A stretch of DNA of 64,000 nucleotides from Symsagittifera roscoffensis (taxonomy: Eukaryota; Xenacoelomorpha; Acoela; Convolutidae), in the NCBI RefSeq assembly GCF_963678635.1, contig NC_087062.1:3102001-3166000 (forward strand), read 5' to 3'. Below are positions 1-12,536 of this stretch, piece after piece (positions within the stretch are counted from its first letter, which is position 1; each line of letters begins with the position of its first letter). The translations under genes and the position numbers were made by a program. The notes below the pieces were generated by a model. It had not been told where the DNA came from, ran no database searches, and saw only the letters and a program-made list of their open reading frames with translations.

Positions 1-59
1 CTCTAAAAACGCATCAAATTTATTGCGTCAACGTTCATACCATTTAATCTACCTGAAAA

Positions 60-235
60 TCGGGCATGTCGGGTATCGGGTCGGGTAATCGGGTTTTGAG
101 ATTTTTTTCGGGTTTCGGGCCGGGTTTGAAATGAATGTCGGGTTCGGGTTCGGTTTTGAAGAAACCGTCGGGTTCGGGTTTTAGCTTATTGGGTAATCGG
201 GTTTCGGGTTTGAAAAATGTCGGGTCCCGAAATGC
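60..235. repeat. Degenerate CGGGT-rich repeat
   Basis: Irregular iterations of CGGGTTCGGGT and CGGGTATCGGGT fill this block. The left edge (CGGGCATGTCGGGT) and the inverse complement of the right edge (GGCATTTCGGGACCCGAC) are loosely similar, so it may be the core of a small inverted-repeat element. It is not a telomere array: the units are irregular and the block is internal. Bases 236-825 hold nothing else I recognise apart from the presumed promoter side of the SMYD-like gene. Confidence 0.5.
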
Positions 236-825
236 CTGCTTCCAGACAAATTAATTTTAAAATGTTTAATTAATTTTAGAGGTTTAAAGTATTTTAATCT
301 TAATAGTAATTTAGAGGTCAACTGTGATTGGCTAATTTTTTATCATGATGGTTTAGAACCAAATTGTATGTGATTTATTGTAAATAACATTTGTAAATTG
401 ATGCTTTATCGTCATTTAGAGTAGTTTATTGTAAAAATCCTGACGATGCACATAGTTGCGAAAACGTTTGAAATTTACTTTTTAGCAAAAATTTCTTCAC
501 GTTGTCTGAGGATCCCAGACTCAGGTATCTGGTTATTTTCATATAGACGAAAACTATGTAAAATTCGTTTGGCTGATAACCTAAAAGCTCTGACACGACG
601 GTTAGTCCTTAAATAAACCAAAAATCAATTGGTTAGGTCGAGACGCTGAAAAACGCATAGAATGAATGTAACTGACCTCAGCCTGTTGTCAATAGCAACT
701 TTCTGTCTTCCGTCGCTCTGTAATTTCTGGGCGAATGTTACATAGGATGCATTTGACGCTTTGATTATAACTACAATTGTAATAGTTTTTGGTAAAAGTC
801 AAAAAATGTTTTATTTAAGAAAATT

Positions 826-3800
826 ATGATGAACCAGAAACAGTTATCGGCTCCACGAAATTTCAAGTTTGGCGAAGAACTTAAATGTTGTCAGCCATGT
901 GCTGCCGTGCTCTTGGCGAATTGCCTTTCTCTTTACTGTTCAGGGTGTTTGAACCGCTTGAAAGTCTCTAAGAGATGTTCTGGCTGTCGCGTTGCCCATT
1001 ATTGTGGTACACAATGCCAAAAAGACGACTGGACTCTACACAAAAATGAGTGCCAGTATTTGCCGAAAACTGCTTCGTTTCCGAAGATTCGTCTCATTAG
1101 TAGATGTATTACGACTCTAATTACAACAAAATTTGTGAAATCTGAATTTGTTAATCTCTGTTGTCACCTCTCCGATATGACAGAGAACGATAAACTGGAT
1201 TATATGAGCGTTGTTGAGATTCTGACCCTTGTGCACGGTGAAAACAGTCTGAAGTTGGTTTTTAAAACTTCAAAGTGTTTATTGGAAATGATAAATCAAG
1301 TAGGCGTGAATGCTATTACAGTGGTAACTGAGACAAATGATCCAATCGGGCATGCCTTGTAAGTTAAATTGTTCATTGTCCACCACATTAATTTAATACA
1401 GATTTCGAACAGCAGTGTCACAATAGACCTCGATTTGTTCTCGGTTTTATTCATTTTAACGAAAATGAATATAAATTTTTGCACAGCATAAATAGTGTTC
1501 TGGAATAATTTTTATACGAAAATCATTTTTTACGGAAATTTGTAGTCTTTAAGTGTTTCTAAATTTTCCTACCTGAGTTTTGCTGGTGTAATTGCCGAGA
1601 ACTTTCTTTTGTTTTGATAATGTGTGAACTCTTTGGCAATGTCTTGCTTGAAATTTCAGAAATGTTTCGACTCATTTGCCAAGGTTTTACCTGTAATTTT
1701 TTTGCATAGTATTCTGCCATTCATTGTTTTAAGAAACTTATCCTATTGTCTAAACATTTTTCATGTTTTTGAGATTGCATCAATGGTTATTTGATCTTAT
1801 GAAAAAATGTCTAATACAAAGGATGCTGTCTTAAGAAATCGCTTCACGTTTTTGTAAAAATGCTATGGACACCTAGTCGATTTTTATAAGATTGTTATAT
1901 CTGCACTGTTTTGTAACTGAAAATGATCACCGATTTTGAATCCGAGCTTTGATTTTTGGTGTTTTTCTAGCATAATCAGGTTTTATAAGTGTTCTAAAAT
2001 TGTAGTTAATTAGGTTCCAAGGTTTCAATTTTTTTGTTCTTTTATACATATTTAATGAAATAATTTTTCTTCATTTGTCGGTTCATCTGCTTGTAGTGCT
2101 AGTTATTCTTTTTTCCATCGCAAGTGTTGTATAGTTTAAGGAAGTTGTATAGTTAATCGCTGTTGTATAGTTTAAGGAAGCTCCGTTTGACTTCTGTGTT
2201 TAGCTTATCCGTTTTTTACACCAGCAAGCTTTTTGACCTAACTCGCAAAAAAGTTCATTATTTGGTGGCACTGTCTTTGTAATCATGATCGGTAGCATTG
2301 GAATTTTTGTAGCATCTGTTCTCTGCTTTATTTGAGGTTAGTGTTTGTGATTCATTAAGCGTCCGTGGCTGAAGGGTTAATGCGGGAGATTTATATTCTC
2401 TAGGTCGCCGTAGGTTGCACTTCGAATCCGAAACCTAGCCGATTTTTTTAACGCTAATTCGAGGTGTATTTCTACTTTCTCTTATTGCAATTTATAGAGC
2501 TGATTTTTGTCGTGTTCTCGCTAGAGTTTAAATGTTGCTTTTCGAAAATGAAGACTTTTGTTTAAATGTTGCTAATGAAGACTTTAAATTTTACATTTCT
2601 TCAGAAAAATTTGCGAATTGCAGCATTGTTGTTTTATATCTTGAATATATTCTTGAACCAGAAGAAGCTCGAAGATCCGCGTCCATCTTTTTAACAGTTT
2701 TTTTAACTTACCACAGCAAGTGTACTCGTAATCAGGAAAATATTCTTCAACAGTTTTTCTTACGAATCTAGAAAAATTAAACTTGCCTCATTATGGAACC
2801 CAAACATTTTTCAGGTCTCTTCTCACTTGGTCCGACCTTGCTTTTTAAAATTGCGTGGAAAGTGATTTTTTTAAGGATTACTAGAGTTTTCGGGCTATCG
2901 TTTGTCTTCTCATTTTTTGCGCGCTTGTTTTCCAAAGCGAAAGCATGTGTTTTTTTCTTCTGATTTAAGCAATTTTATTTATAAATGATAGTCGCTCCGT
3001 AATTTTAAGGTAACAAACTGTTTTGTTAATCACCTTTATTTTTGCTTAAATTGGTTCGATTCATGCAGTTTTGACTTATCTACTTCATTTTTTGTGTCGC
3101 TTGAAGGGGAAGAAAGGTTATAATGCGTTTGTGTGTTTCAGGAAAAAGTTGGCATAAAACCTTCGAATTTCAACATTTCATAGCTCAGAAAGCATTTTAT
3201 TTTTGGCTCAAGTGGCGTCTACCCAATTTTTTTGGCTTAGTTGCCGCTCGGTAAATGGTTTCAAATACTTTTTAACGGCGGTGCTTGTGTTTTTTGTCAT
3301 GGTTTCTTTCAATATACCATCATTTGAGACAAGCGCGAAAAGTTTGTACATGTAGTTTTGTTCCGAATTTCTTCTAACTAATTTCTTCGACATAGTGTTT
3401 ATCGTCTCATTTTCTGTCAGCTAGCTTACAATCTTATGTTTGTGTTGTTTTGCAAGTGTTGCAAAGCTCCACTCCGCATCTGTATTACTCAAATTCAAAG
3501 AGCTTTCGTTCGATGTATTTTTTTCGAAAGTTAGAAAATGTTCAAAAAGTCCATTTTTTTCGGTGACTTGTTTATTGAGTTTTCCAAATTTCAGCGGGTT
3601 ATTTTTACTTTTTCCAACCAATCGAATTCAATGTGTTTCTTGAAGGGATCTAATTCTGAAGGCTTAATGCAATTTATTTCAAACCAAAGGTTCATGGAGT
3701 CATCAGTACGACAAAAATATATATATATATTTTTTTTTCAGTTTTTTTTTGCAGACCAAACAAACCAATGACTCAGCTTAATCCAGTTCTTTTGTATTAG

Positions 3801-4566
3801 ATATCCAGAAGCGGCTTCAATCAACCATTCTTGTGAACCCAATGCTTTCTTTGCCTTCAGAGGAAAACTGTTGCAGATCAGAACTCTGAAGCCAATCGAA
3901 ATCGGAGAAGAAGTTTTTGTGTCATACACTGATCAACTATTCTTCAAGCATGAACGACAAGATTCGTTGAAAAAACAGTACTTTTTCACGTGTCAATGCA
4001 CCGAATGTACAAGTGAAGTGCGCGAACAAAAATTCAGAGAAGTCAAGTGTCAAAATAGTAAAAATTGTGCTGCAATTATTGACTCGAACTTAATTAAATG
4101 TCCTGATTGCGGTTCGAATGTTGAAACGTTAGATTTTCCAGATGCGACTTCGTGTAAAGATATTAAAAAACTTTTGTCGAAACTGGCATGTTTAGAAAAT
4201 GTTTACCCTGATACGAATTTAAAGATGCACAATTTGCTTCTGAAATGTGAAGAGTATTTATACGAAAAATCGTTCAAAGAAGTTTTGCCCATAGAATTGC
4301 GACTGTTGAAAAATTTGGAATGTTTCTTTCCGGGTCATCATCCTATCAAAAGTTTGCAGTGCTTTCGAGTTGCTAAGGTTTTTTCTTGTCTAGAGCAACT
4401 GGACAAATCCGTCGAGTATTTTGAGAAGGCTTTGAAGCTCATAGCTATAACACACGGTACGGACTCTGACTTTTATTCATCAGTTTTGGAAGAGTATCAT
4501 GTTGATAAAAGAGATTTATTGTTTCTGAAAGAGAACTCAAAGAAATATTTGCAGAAAAAGAAATGA
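826..4566 (+). CDS. SMYD-like MYND/SET-domain protein, two exons
   Basis: Exon 1 is 826-1358 (donor TT|GTAAGTT) and exon 2 is 3801-4566 (acceptor TATTAG|A). The join restores a Leu codon and gives 432 residues, close to the 430-490 usual for SMYD1-3. The MYND zinc finger is C38, C41, C51, C54, C60, C64, H72, C76. The SET core has the NHSC motif at 186-189 and Tyr220 in S-Y-T-D. Post-SET cysteines are C242, C244 and C247, and a helical TPR-like C-terminus follows. SMYD proteins are SAM-dependent lysine methyltransferases of the cytosol and nucleus. The two ATGs at 826 and 829 are the only candidate starts. Odd: the N-terminal GxG motif that normally lines the SAM pocket before the MYND insert is not visible, so either a 5' exon is missing or the enzyme is weakened. 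Family call firm, activity uncertain. Confidence 0.88.
2358..2447 (+). repeat. tRNA-like sequence in SMYD-like intron
   Basis: An A-box-like GTGGCTGAAGGG and a B-box-like CTTCGAATCC lie at tRNA-like spacing, followed by a T-run. I cannot fold a full cloverleaf with paired acceptor ends, so this is more likely a tRNA-derived SINE head or tRNA pseudogene than a working tRNA. The rest of the 2.4-kb intron shows no coding signal. Confidence 0.4.
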
Positions 4567-4704
4567 GACTGAAATATGATCAGAAGCGTATTAAATGCGA
4601 TATATGATTCGATATAAACATTGTGGATCTATTTGAAACTTTTCTTATTTTGTATAATATATTAACTGATTGAAATTGACTGTTTGGTTTTTGTTATGTT
4701 GTTC

Positions 4705-4710
4705 AATAAA
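4705..4710 (+). promoter_or_regulatory. AATAAA polyadenylation signal of SMYD-like gene
   Basis: A canonical AATAAA lies about 140 bases after the stop codon of the SMYD-like gene in AT-rich sequence, suitable as its poly(A) signal. Confidence 0.55.
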
Positions 4711-7700
4711 TTTATTCAAATCGTAATAATTTAGTTTTACTTTATTATTGGTTTTCTTTGGTAAATCTGAAAAATAACAATGCGGCGTTTAGGTTCCAAT
4801 TAATAGGAAGTTGGTAGAATTTTCTTTGGTTAAATAAATTGGCTAAAAATGTTTATTCTTGAAGACAAAATTTACAGAATGCCTAGAGGGATTATCGAAG
4901 AGCATTTCAGCTCATTGAGTGGTAAACCTGATGAAAGTTAAATTAAAGTGGATCATGTAAAGTAGGGTGAGAAATGTCTAAAACAGGAAATTATGAATAT
5001 CCTTGTTGTGAGGTATAAACAAACTTAAAGCTTTGAAACCATTTTAGAAAATTTTTATTGTCCACTATTTTTATGAAAAAAATTACCAGATCATTTACCA
5101 GAGCAAAAAATTAAAGAAAAGACTGAGCGTATTTGTTATTGATCTGGCAGCTGTATTTGTTCTGTTTTTTTTTTCGGATAACAATAAACCTTTAGAAGAT
5201 GCTCGGGTAAAACGTCAGTGTGAAGGTTCTAATACGTTAGAGCAAATTGTTTTGTCAATTTTTTTCAGCTGCGCAAACAGTTTTTTTGCTAACTCGGACG
5301 TATAAAGTGTATGAACAGTAAGAAAGTGGTGTTTTCATGAGACCGCTATTTTTTCATTTTTGCCCCTGAAAAAACCGTTTTTAAAGTTAAATATATACGT
5401 TTTTCCATACACAACTAGACCGTTTTCTAAAATGGACCTAGCATAAGGTTTGTAAAACACTTAAAGTTGTTTTTAGAGAAAAGACTTCCTTAAACAAATT
5501 CCACAAAATTGAATTTCAGATAGTTCGAGCTGGAAAAAAAAGAATATGAACGAAAAATTGCATGTATTAATAAAGTGCAGAGAGGTTGCTCGCTATGAGC
5601 TGAATAGCTTGTATGTTGTTTTATTCCGCCGTGGATAAATGATATTAACTTAGCTATACTTTAAAGAACAAAAATTTTGCTCAATCGCACAACTAGCCTA
5701 GTCGCTTTGTTAGTTACGAAGAGCATCTCTTAATGACCATGTTAGTTATGAAAAGATGCTCAAAATTAATTATGAACTGACTGAAAAAAAAAAGCAATTG
5801 GACTCAATTGGAACCAAACCAGAAGGGCATTTTCTGGATGCAGTAGACGGAACTGCATTTATGAGCCAGCTCTTTCGACAAAATCAAACAGGGATTTGGA
5901 ACATTGATTGTTATGGAACCATCACCATCGTTCGAAAACTCACTTAGGATAGTTAGTGTGAAAAAAAACGTAAATTATTTGGGGCTGAATGACGACTTCA
6001 GTAAAAAGATACCAGACCGACATATCTCATGATAAAATATACCACTCCAAAATATCCCATGTACTGAAATTGTCTCGCCATAACGTCTCATGCGAATTAA
6101 AAGATCCTTAGTTTATGGAAAACAAAAGTTTACTATCAAAAAGTAGCCATTTCAGCCTTGATTCAAGCTGCCATAATGTTTTTTTTTAAAATTAATTGCC
6201 AGTGATTGAAGCTGCAACAAAAATTATCGAGGGTAAAATATGGAATCATTTTGGTTAGTGAGAAGAACTACCAATTCAACGCGAAGATATGATGTAGTCT
6301 TCACGGCCGGAAGTTGTCTGCGTAAGGAAAAAAATATTTTGAAAGAAAAAATGTTTGCACATTAATTAAGCTTTTAAAAACTAAATTCATGATAGTTACA
6401 TTGTCGCCTACTTCCGCGCGCCCTCATACCAAAAAAAAAACGTTTTTAGTTACTGAAATGTTTCAATAAGTGAAATTTGGTCAGAAACTTTTTGAACAGG
6501 AAATTGATAGTTTTGCTATGGTAGTTTAATCGGTATTTTCAATATTATATTTAGACAATAACCATTTGGTTTTTCGAATTTAGTAGTGACACAAAAGATG
6601 ACCAATTTTGCATAACATTTCTGAGCTTCTGGCAGTTTCTTTTTGAGAAAAATGACATTTTGTGCTCCGTTGATTAGTTTTGACCAAATAGTCGTTTTTA
6701 TCGCGTGCATATCCATTAGAAAAAACTGGCACCTCAGGTTTTGGAATCCCATTTTGCACACTCTTTTTTTATGGACGACCAATTAATTGTTTTTTCAGGT
6801 TTTTTTTTAAACCTTGGCAGCAGTAAGCGTATTGAAATCATGTACAAGACTGTTTCCCGTAAACTTTGTTCAATGACTCCTCTACTGGGCTCATTCCACT
6901 CCTGATCCTCGCAGTTGGAAACGCTGCAACTGAAAATTTTACACTTGCAAATCTGTAAGAAATTGTGAAGTGCTTTTTAGTGAACCGTAGCAACTTCGAG
7001 ACTTTGTGCCAATTTTGGCCTAGGGTTAACCTGGTTGCCCTTATACCCTAAAGTCTGGGGTTCGAGTCCCGGTCGGACTTTTTTTTCAGTATGCATGTAA
7101 TTGAAAACTTTTCATGAAAAAAATGAATTTTCGTACTTTCGTTTGTCGGCTTTCGTTTTGTCGTCTTAGTTGCTACATGGGGGAATTTTTGTTCTGTCAG
7201 CAATTTCCATCGTAGATGCTAGTGTTAATGGCTTACTCTTTTAGTTTGTAAAACTAATAGCCCTGTTGTTCTATATTTTTTTCTCCAAAGTACTTTTTTT
7301 CCATTTTGTTTTTAACGTCTCATTTTCTATTCGCAGCATTTTAAATATCCGTTACAATCGAATTTTTTTGTTATATAGGTTGTAGTTTTAGTTGATTCGA
7401 TTTATTAAATTTCATTTTTTTTCGATTTGTCAGTTGTTACTTTTTTGGTTGTAATATGTTTTGGCCCAGTTTAAATATTTGTGGCCTCATTTTGCGCCTT
7501 TTGATGAGCGAATTAAATTTGAGTCTGAATTTTTAAGAGTGTTGAATGTAGTGAAGACTCTAATATAGGTCTTGCTCATTTTTTTCCAGGAAAAGTCTTA
7601 AAATGTGCATAAAAGTCTCTAATAACTACAGATGTGAATTCATACATATTGATGCATTTATGAATGCACTTAGGTATATATGCACTTTTTGAGTTCAATT

Positions 7701-9318
7701 GAAATTCATCTGCTGAAAGTGACGTAAATAGCACTCTCCAAAACTTTACCTGTTGATCCAGTTTTCCCAAGTTTGGTTAATGTTATCAAAAAAGCGGCAA
7801 TCATAAATCGCTCTAGAGATTCAAAGAGCTTAAAAGGCATCTATTTTTTTCTTTGAAATTCGAAAGTTGATTGGTTATGTTTTCCAATTGTTGATTGTAG
7901 TAGGTTTTAGTTTTAGCTATGTTTGTAATTTTGAATCTTTTTTGATTTTGTTGGGTCGAAGAGTTTCTGTTTTGTTACCGCTTGGTAAGTTTTCTCTCGA
8001 TGCTAATTTCGCATTTTTTGTCCGTGTATAACTTCTCAAAACTTGTTTTTATGGCTGACTATAAAGCTCTTTGTTTATGAATTGTGTATACCATCTCGCA
8101 TTCAGTAAATAAATGGCACTCGTGGATACTATGTGGAAAGTACAAGAATAATTTTCCAAATAGACTTGGACCAAAATGTTCGGTTGATTTTCAGCTTATT
8201 GGCTGTCGGCTTTAAATCTGTCGCCTTACCTACCTCTACCTAATATTTAATCTTTTGTGTCCTATAAACTTCTGATATTAAAATATCCGATTCTGAGGCA
8301 TAGAGAGCCATTTTTCAAACATTTTTGATAGTCAATGCAGATCAGTGACGTTGAGCATTTTTTTGGCCTAAATTCAAACTTATTCAGTTAATTGATTTTT
8401 TGACCGTTTTGGTGAAAAGTGGGTAAAAAGCAGTTTTTGATGTCAAATTGAGCAATTTGTTCAGGCGCGATAAGTGGACCGAACAGTAAGAAAATCTAGC
8501 CTAAAAATTAGCATGAATTATATACTAGTTTCAGCTGTCTTTTAGCCAATTGTAAGAAATTTTGCTGCATTTTTACAAGTTCAAACCAGAAAGGCACCTT
8601 GCTGAAAGTTTAGGTAAAAGTGTCTTCAGCATGATGACAAGACATTGCAGAGAAAAAGAGGTGAAGGATGAAGTGCAGAAAGAATCTGACGCCAATTGTG
8701 CAGAAAAAGCACAATTGAACTAATTAATATAAGAACTAATGATAAAAACTAAATAATATCTGAACTCGTCTGCAAACTCATCAGTGTTGAAACAATTGAA
8801 GGACTTTGATTAGTGGAAAATTTTGAGGCTTTTGGTCATGAGAACAGCCCTCAAAACTGTTTAAACTCAAACTTCAGATTAGCAACTAAACGATCAACTC
8901 CAGCGATGCTGTAGTTTCTGTTTTCACATATCATGAAAACTTTATAATATATTTTCTACATTTTTTTTATAAATTAATACTTCAAAACGAGGGATGTAAC
9001 GAGTGGTTTTACAAGGTTAACTATGAAGACCAAAAATGTTTGTCATGGCCTAAATAGTTCGCATGCGAACTTTCGTAACATTCAAATAATGTGAACAAAA
9101 TTTCATTAGTAAAACTTTGCAAGTGCGAGGAGAAGGAAAAAGAGCTATTGACATAGTGAGTACTTCAATATAATATGTCTTGGTGCTTTTTTTCAGGAAA
9201 AAGTCTAAAAAGTTGTTCGCGCTCAATTTTGATTTTTCGCGGTTTGACTTTCGATTTCTTTTTCATTTCACTTAATTTCTTTGGTTAAAAGGAAGGCAAA
9301 CTCCACTATCGAACAGCA
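4711..9318. other. Gene-poor stretch, AT-rich
   Basis: Both strands were read. Only short open frames without recognisable domains appear, including 5756-5947 (+) and 6516-6782 (-). A tRNA-like patch sits at 7015-7085 and is listed separately. Around 8980-9140 there is an arm (GTCATGGCCTAAATAGTTCGC... GGAAAAAGAGC) that also occurs near 11800-11905 and 41690-41770. Nothing else is supported. Confidence 0.5.
7015..7085 (+). repeat. tRNA-derived SINE head or tRNA pseudogene
   Basis: A good B-box (GGGGTTCGAGTCCCGG) follows an A-box-like TTTTGGCCTAGGGTTAACC, and an eight-base T-run follows at once, as in a Pol III terminator. The 5' side does not pair with the 3' acceptor strand, so it is not a complete tRNA. 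Confidence 0.42.
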
Positions 9319-9326
9319 AGAATGTA

Positions 9327-9818
9327 GGATCAGTTAAGTAATCCCCCCGCCCCCTAATGACCAACTGAGCTATCTCCCCCAAGCAAAAACAGTAATACGC
9401 TACAAAAAAACGTCAGCAAACGCAAGTAGATGGTTGATGTGTTCGTAGCGCGCAATCAGTTGACCGAATGAAGTATATTTAATATGAGCATCGAGATAAA
9501 TTTTGAAAAACAAAAAAATCGAAATATATTTAAAAATTTTTGTAAATTTTTGTTTGGGCGACCCGACCATTGCCCCATCAACCAAAGCAAAATACCAGGG
9601 TTTTTGCTCTCGCCTTTTCCTTGAATCTGAATAGCAAAAACTGCTCTCCGCAGCACCTTAATATGGTACGCAAGAGCTTTTCCTTTTAAGTTTTGGCGTT
9701 CCGCATTCGTTAGATAATCTGGTTTGTGATTTCATATCATTCAAATTATTTTCAAGTGGTTATAAACATGCCTCAAGTACCTATTGAGCTCCCCCCCACT
9801 GGGTTGCTCAATTGATCC
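9327..9818 (-). mobile_element. MITE family 1 (GGATCAATTGAG ends), 492-bp copy
   Basis: Inverted ends of the GGATCAATTGAGCAATCTCC type followed by C-runs bound this copy. The 8 bases before it (9319-9326) and after it (9819-9826) are both AGAATGTA, an exact target duplication. Internally it is the inverse complement of the copy at 43885-44475; for example the GCTGCGGAGA segment near 9650 matches 44155. No transposase is encoded. An 8-bp duplication is typical of hAT transposons, but the class is inferred from that alone. Confidence 0.85.
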
Positions 9819-10227
9819 AGAATGTAAAGGCGAAAAACGTGAACGAATTCTAATTTCGAAAGTGGAAATGAATCATCAGATTTCTCAGCGAAATAAAAAT
9901 TTACCTATTGATTCGGTTTTCTCAAATTGGGTTAAGTGTATCAAAAGATTATGTATGATAAATTGCTCTTTGAATTCAAAAACCTTTACGTCTTTACATT
10001 TTTTTTCTTCAAAATTGCAAAGTTGAACTTTTTTTTAAAAAAAAAACAGGTCAGTTTTTTTGTATCCTTCGTTTATTACTCTTTTCCAACTGTCTGTTGG
10101 CTACGTTTACTAAGGTCGCTTGATTTTTCTATTTATAATTTATTTACCCTTGGGATTAGCTGAACATTTTTGATTTTAGTTATTTGCGTTAAAAACTCAC
10201 CGCATTTGGGCTCATGAACTTACTGTA

Positions 10228-10440
10228 ATAATAAATTTAAATACAATGACTGATTCTTCCCATTTAGCGCATAAGTAGCACCTCTGCGTAGTTCGACGAA
10301 GGGCAGGTGTCGAATCAGGGTTGGTCCTCTTTTTCTTAGATAACTGGAATCTTTCTGCTTTTCGGTCTATTGGCTGGCTCTCTGCCAATGCTTGTCGGCA
10401 TAGTTTCCGCAGCAAGGACTTTTTGGATTTTTTTTCTTAC
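10228..10440 (+). repeat. Dispersed repeat, inverted partner at 31.3 kb
   Basis: About 200 bases match, in inverse orientation, 31318-31522: shared blocks include ACAATGACTGATTCTTCCC, GGTGTCGAA and TTTCCGCAGCAGGGAC-like sequence. No clear inverted ends or target duplication were found. A weak B-box-like GTGTCGAATC suggests, but does not show, a SINE origin. From 10441 to 10903 I see only AT-rich DNA; 10660-10710 resembles, inverted, a piece of intron 3 of the kinase gene near 60700-60760. Confidence 0.55.
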
Positions 10441-10903
10441 ATTTTAATGCCATTTTCAAATTTCGTAATGGTAAGGCTTTCTTACTTTTATGTAGGATTT
10501 CTTTAATATAAATTTTTCATATATACTTTTGAATTTGTAAGAATAACATTGAACGGCCAAATTGTGCACTGGATAGGCGCACAATTTTGTGTCTGTATGT
10601 TCCTCGATTCCAGAGACAAGTCTTTAAAAAAGGCGTTTTTAGGCACTTTTTGGAAAATTGATTTAGATCAGCATAACTGTAGAATTATTTAGGCTGAAGA
10701 CATCAAAATTTCATAGAAACGAAAAATATTTGGCGTCCTTTGCGAAAACATGGCCATGAGACGCTCAGGTTCTTTTTTTAAGAAAAAAAGGCAGAAGCTA
10801 TTTCTTCTGAATCTAAGAAAAATTTTAACAGGCATAGAATTGAATTTTTTTTACTCGCCCTCCTAATTGATATGGAAAAACAGGCCAAAAATGATGTTCT
10901 ATC

Positions 10904-11210
10904 CTGGGGTGGAACTACGATTTTCTCGAGGGGGAGGGGGAGTTATTTTCAGAAATTGATTTGAAAAAAGAGGTCAGAAAACTTTTTTGGTTTTTTTTGG
11001 AAAATTTTCACCAAAAAGTTGCGTTTTTTTGGCGCGCGCTCACCTCTCAAAATTAGTATTTGGCGCTAAAGGCGCCTTTTCAAAAATTTTGGGGTCCGTC
11101 AGCCAAAAATGGATATCTCAAAATAGTACAAAGTGGAGACCCTTCGGGTCGGCAGGGTGTAGAATCCCTGAGGGAGGAGGCGTCAAAACCCGCCCCAAAA
11201 TCCGCTACTG
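10904..11210. mobile_element. MITE family 2 (CAGGGGCGGAT ends), diverged copy
   Basis: It begins CTGGGGTGGAACTACGATTTTCTCGAGG and ends in a CCGCTACTG variant of CCGCCCCTG. It carries the family's inner landmarks: TTGGCGCTAAAGGCGCC, GGTCCGTCAGCCAAAAATGG and a GGTCGGCAGGGTGT segment. Flanking duplications are no longer recognisable. The open frames across it are accidental. Confidence 0.65.
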
Positions 11211-12089
11211 TGTTTTCGAGACGGTCGAAGCATACCTGCGATTTTGTGGTCGAGAAAATCAAAACATGAAGGAGCCTCTCAACTCGGGTAGCGAATATTG
11301 ATCAACTTGCAAGAATCCGAGCTGGACTGGAAACGACCCGCTCAGAGAATCTATTCGGGAAATTTTCCACACCCCCCTCCCCCACCCTTTCAGAACATCG
11401 ACTTGGCTTTTTTGATTTTGACTGGTTTTGTTAACATGTAATCGTGGCTGCGATGTAATGTGAGGTTGCGATGTAAGGTATGAAGAGCAAATCTGTTCAC
11501 AATTGTTAGTTGACCGGGTCAAGGTTTGTGGTTTTATGATCAGAGGGTCGCAACCAAACTTGGGTATTTTCAGACTATGTGCAGACCGAGGCAATGTGTC
11601 CGCGACCAAAGGAGAAAAAACCGCAGGAAAGTTAAACGCGACCGTTTAATTGCATTTGCATTATGACAACGTGCTTTTTCCAAATTGAAATTGAAATGTG
11701 GAAGAGGCAAAGAGCTTTTATTCACAGTCAAGTCGTTGAAGAGTTTTATTTCTAATTATGGTTTTGGCAACTCAAACCCACCCCCCCCCCCCCCACCCGA
11801 CACGAACATCATGGCCTAATTAGTCTGCATTTCAACTTGCATGACAATCGGACAACGTGAACGAAATATTTACTTAAAACTTTTGCCGATGGGGGAAAAG
11901 GAAAAAGAGCCAAAATTTTGTTCACATTGTTGGATTGTTATGAAAATTGACATACAGACCAATTAGGTTTTGACAAACATATTTGGTCTTCATAATTAAC
12001 CATTTAAAACCACTCGTTACACCATAAAATTCATAATCGCGTGAGATGAAGAGAGGAAAATAGGAAATTGAGCCAAACAAAAGGACTAT
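11211..12089. other. Repeat-derived DNA without genes
   Basis: This stretch holds a C-run at 11780-11797 and arms shared with other places (CATCATGGCCTAATTAGTCTGC and GGGGAAAAGGAAAAAGAGCC near 11810-11905; also seen near 9050-9140 and 41690-41770). It looks like the remains of elements with GGCTCTTTTTCC-type ends. No coding sequence is supported. Confidence 0.5.
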
Positions 12090-12161
12090 GCGACCAGTGA
12101 GGCTCGAACTCACGACCTTAAGATTATGAGACTTACGCGCTGCCGACTGCGCCATGGTCGC
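12090..12161 (-). tRNA. tRNA-Met (anticodon CAT), elongator type
   Basis: The minus strand folds as a complete cloverleaf. The acceptor arms GCGACCA and TGGTCGC pair perfectly, the D-stem pairs GCGC with GCGC, the anticodon loop is CTCATAA, and the T-arm contains GTTCGAG within GTGAG/CTCAC. The discriminator base is A at 12089. The anticodon-arm wording is the usual animal elongator tRNA-Met pattern. A TTTT run about 7 bases downstream can serve as the Pol III terminator. Since acceptor pairing and terminator are intact, I favour a working gene over a SINE head. Confidence 0.88.
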
Positions 12162-12177
12162 TGATATCCAATGAAAC

Positions 12178-12536
12178 TTCAGTTTATTTGATTCCAAATA
12201 TGTAGGACGCAAATCGATTAAATTGACAGCATCAATATACGGCTCTTTTCCAGCCCCCCTTTAATTTTTTGTAAAATTGATTCGATTAAAATCTGTTTAA
12301 GATGACTTTTCATGTTATAAACTGCAATAAAACATGTTAGCGTGAACAGGCCAACAAATTTTACAACTTTTTCTTCATGCATAATGCCGTGTGAACAATT
12401 TTTGAACAGTTTCATTTTGTGATTTTACGGGGGGGGGGGGGGGGTTACTGGAAGAACTCAATATACAGAAGGAATGTTCAGTTGATTTGAGTCCAAATAT
12501 GTAGGCCGCCAATCGATTAAATTGACAGCATCAACA
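12178..12536. repeat. 58-bp direct repeats flanking the MITE
   Basis: A segment running from TTCAGTT through ATCGATTAAATTGACAGC occurs at about 12178-12235 and again at 12478-12536 with few differences. The MITE at 12241-12457 lies between the two copies. Either a local duplication preceded the insertion or the whole is part of a larger repeat. Confidence 0.6.
12241..12457. mobile_element. MITE family 3 (GGCTCTTTTCC ends), 217 bp
   Basis: The ends are GGCTCTTTTCCAG and CTGGAAGAAC, with G/C runs just inside. The flanks TCAATATAC at 12232-12240 and 12458-12466 are identical, giving an 8-9 bp target duplication. The body (AAGATGACTTTTCATG... AATTTTTGAACAG) matches the copies at 40711 and 41244. 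No ORF. Probably a hAT-like non-autonomous element by target-site length. Confidence 0.75.

Noticed and set aside
60-235. Telomere-like repeats
   Set aside because: The CGGGT words are irregular in length and order and are followed by unique sequence, so they do not form a telomeric array.
6516-6782. An 88-codon minus-strand frame
   Set aside because: It has no recognisable domain, no paralog in the window and no clear splice partner; the AT-rich context makes such a frame likely by chance.
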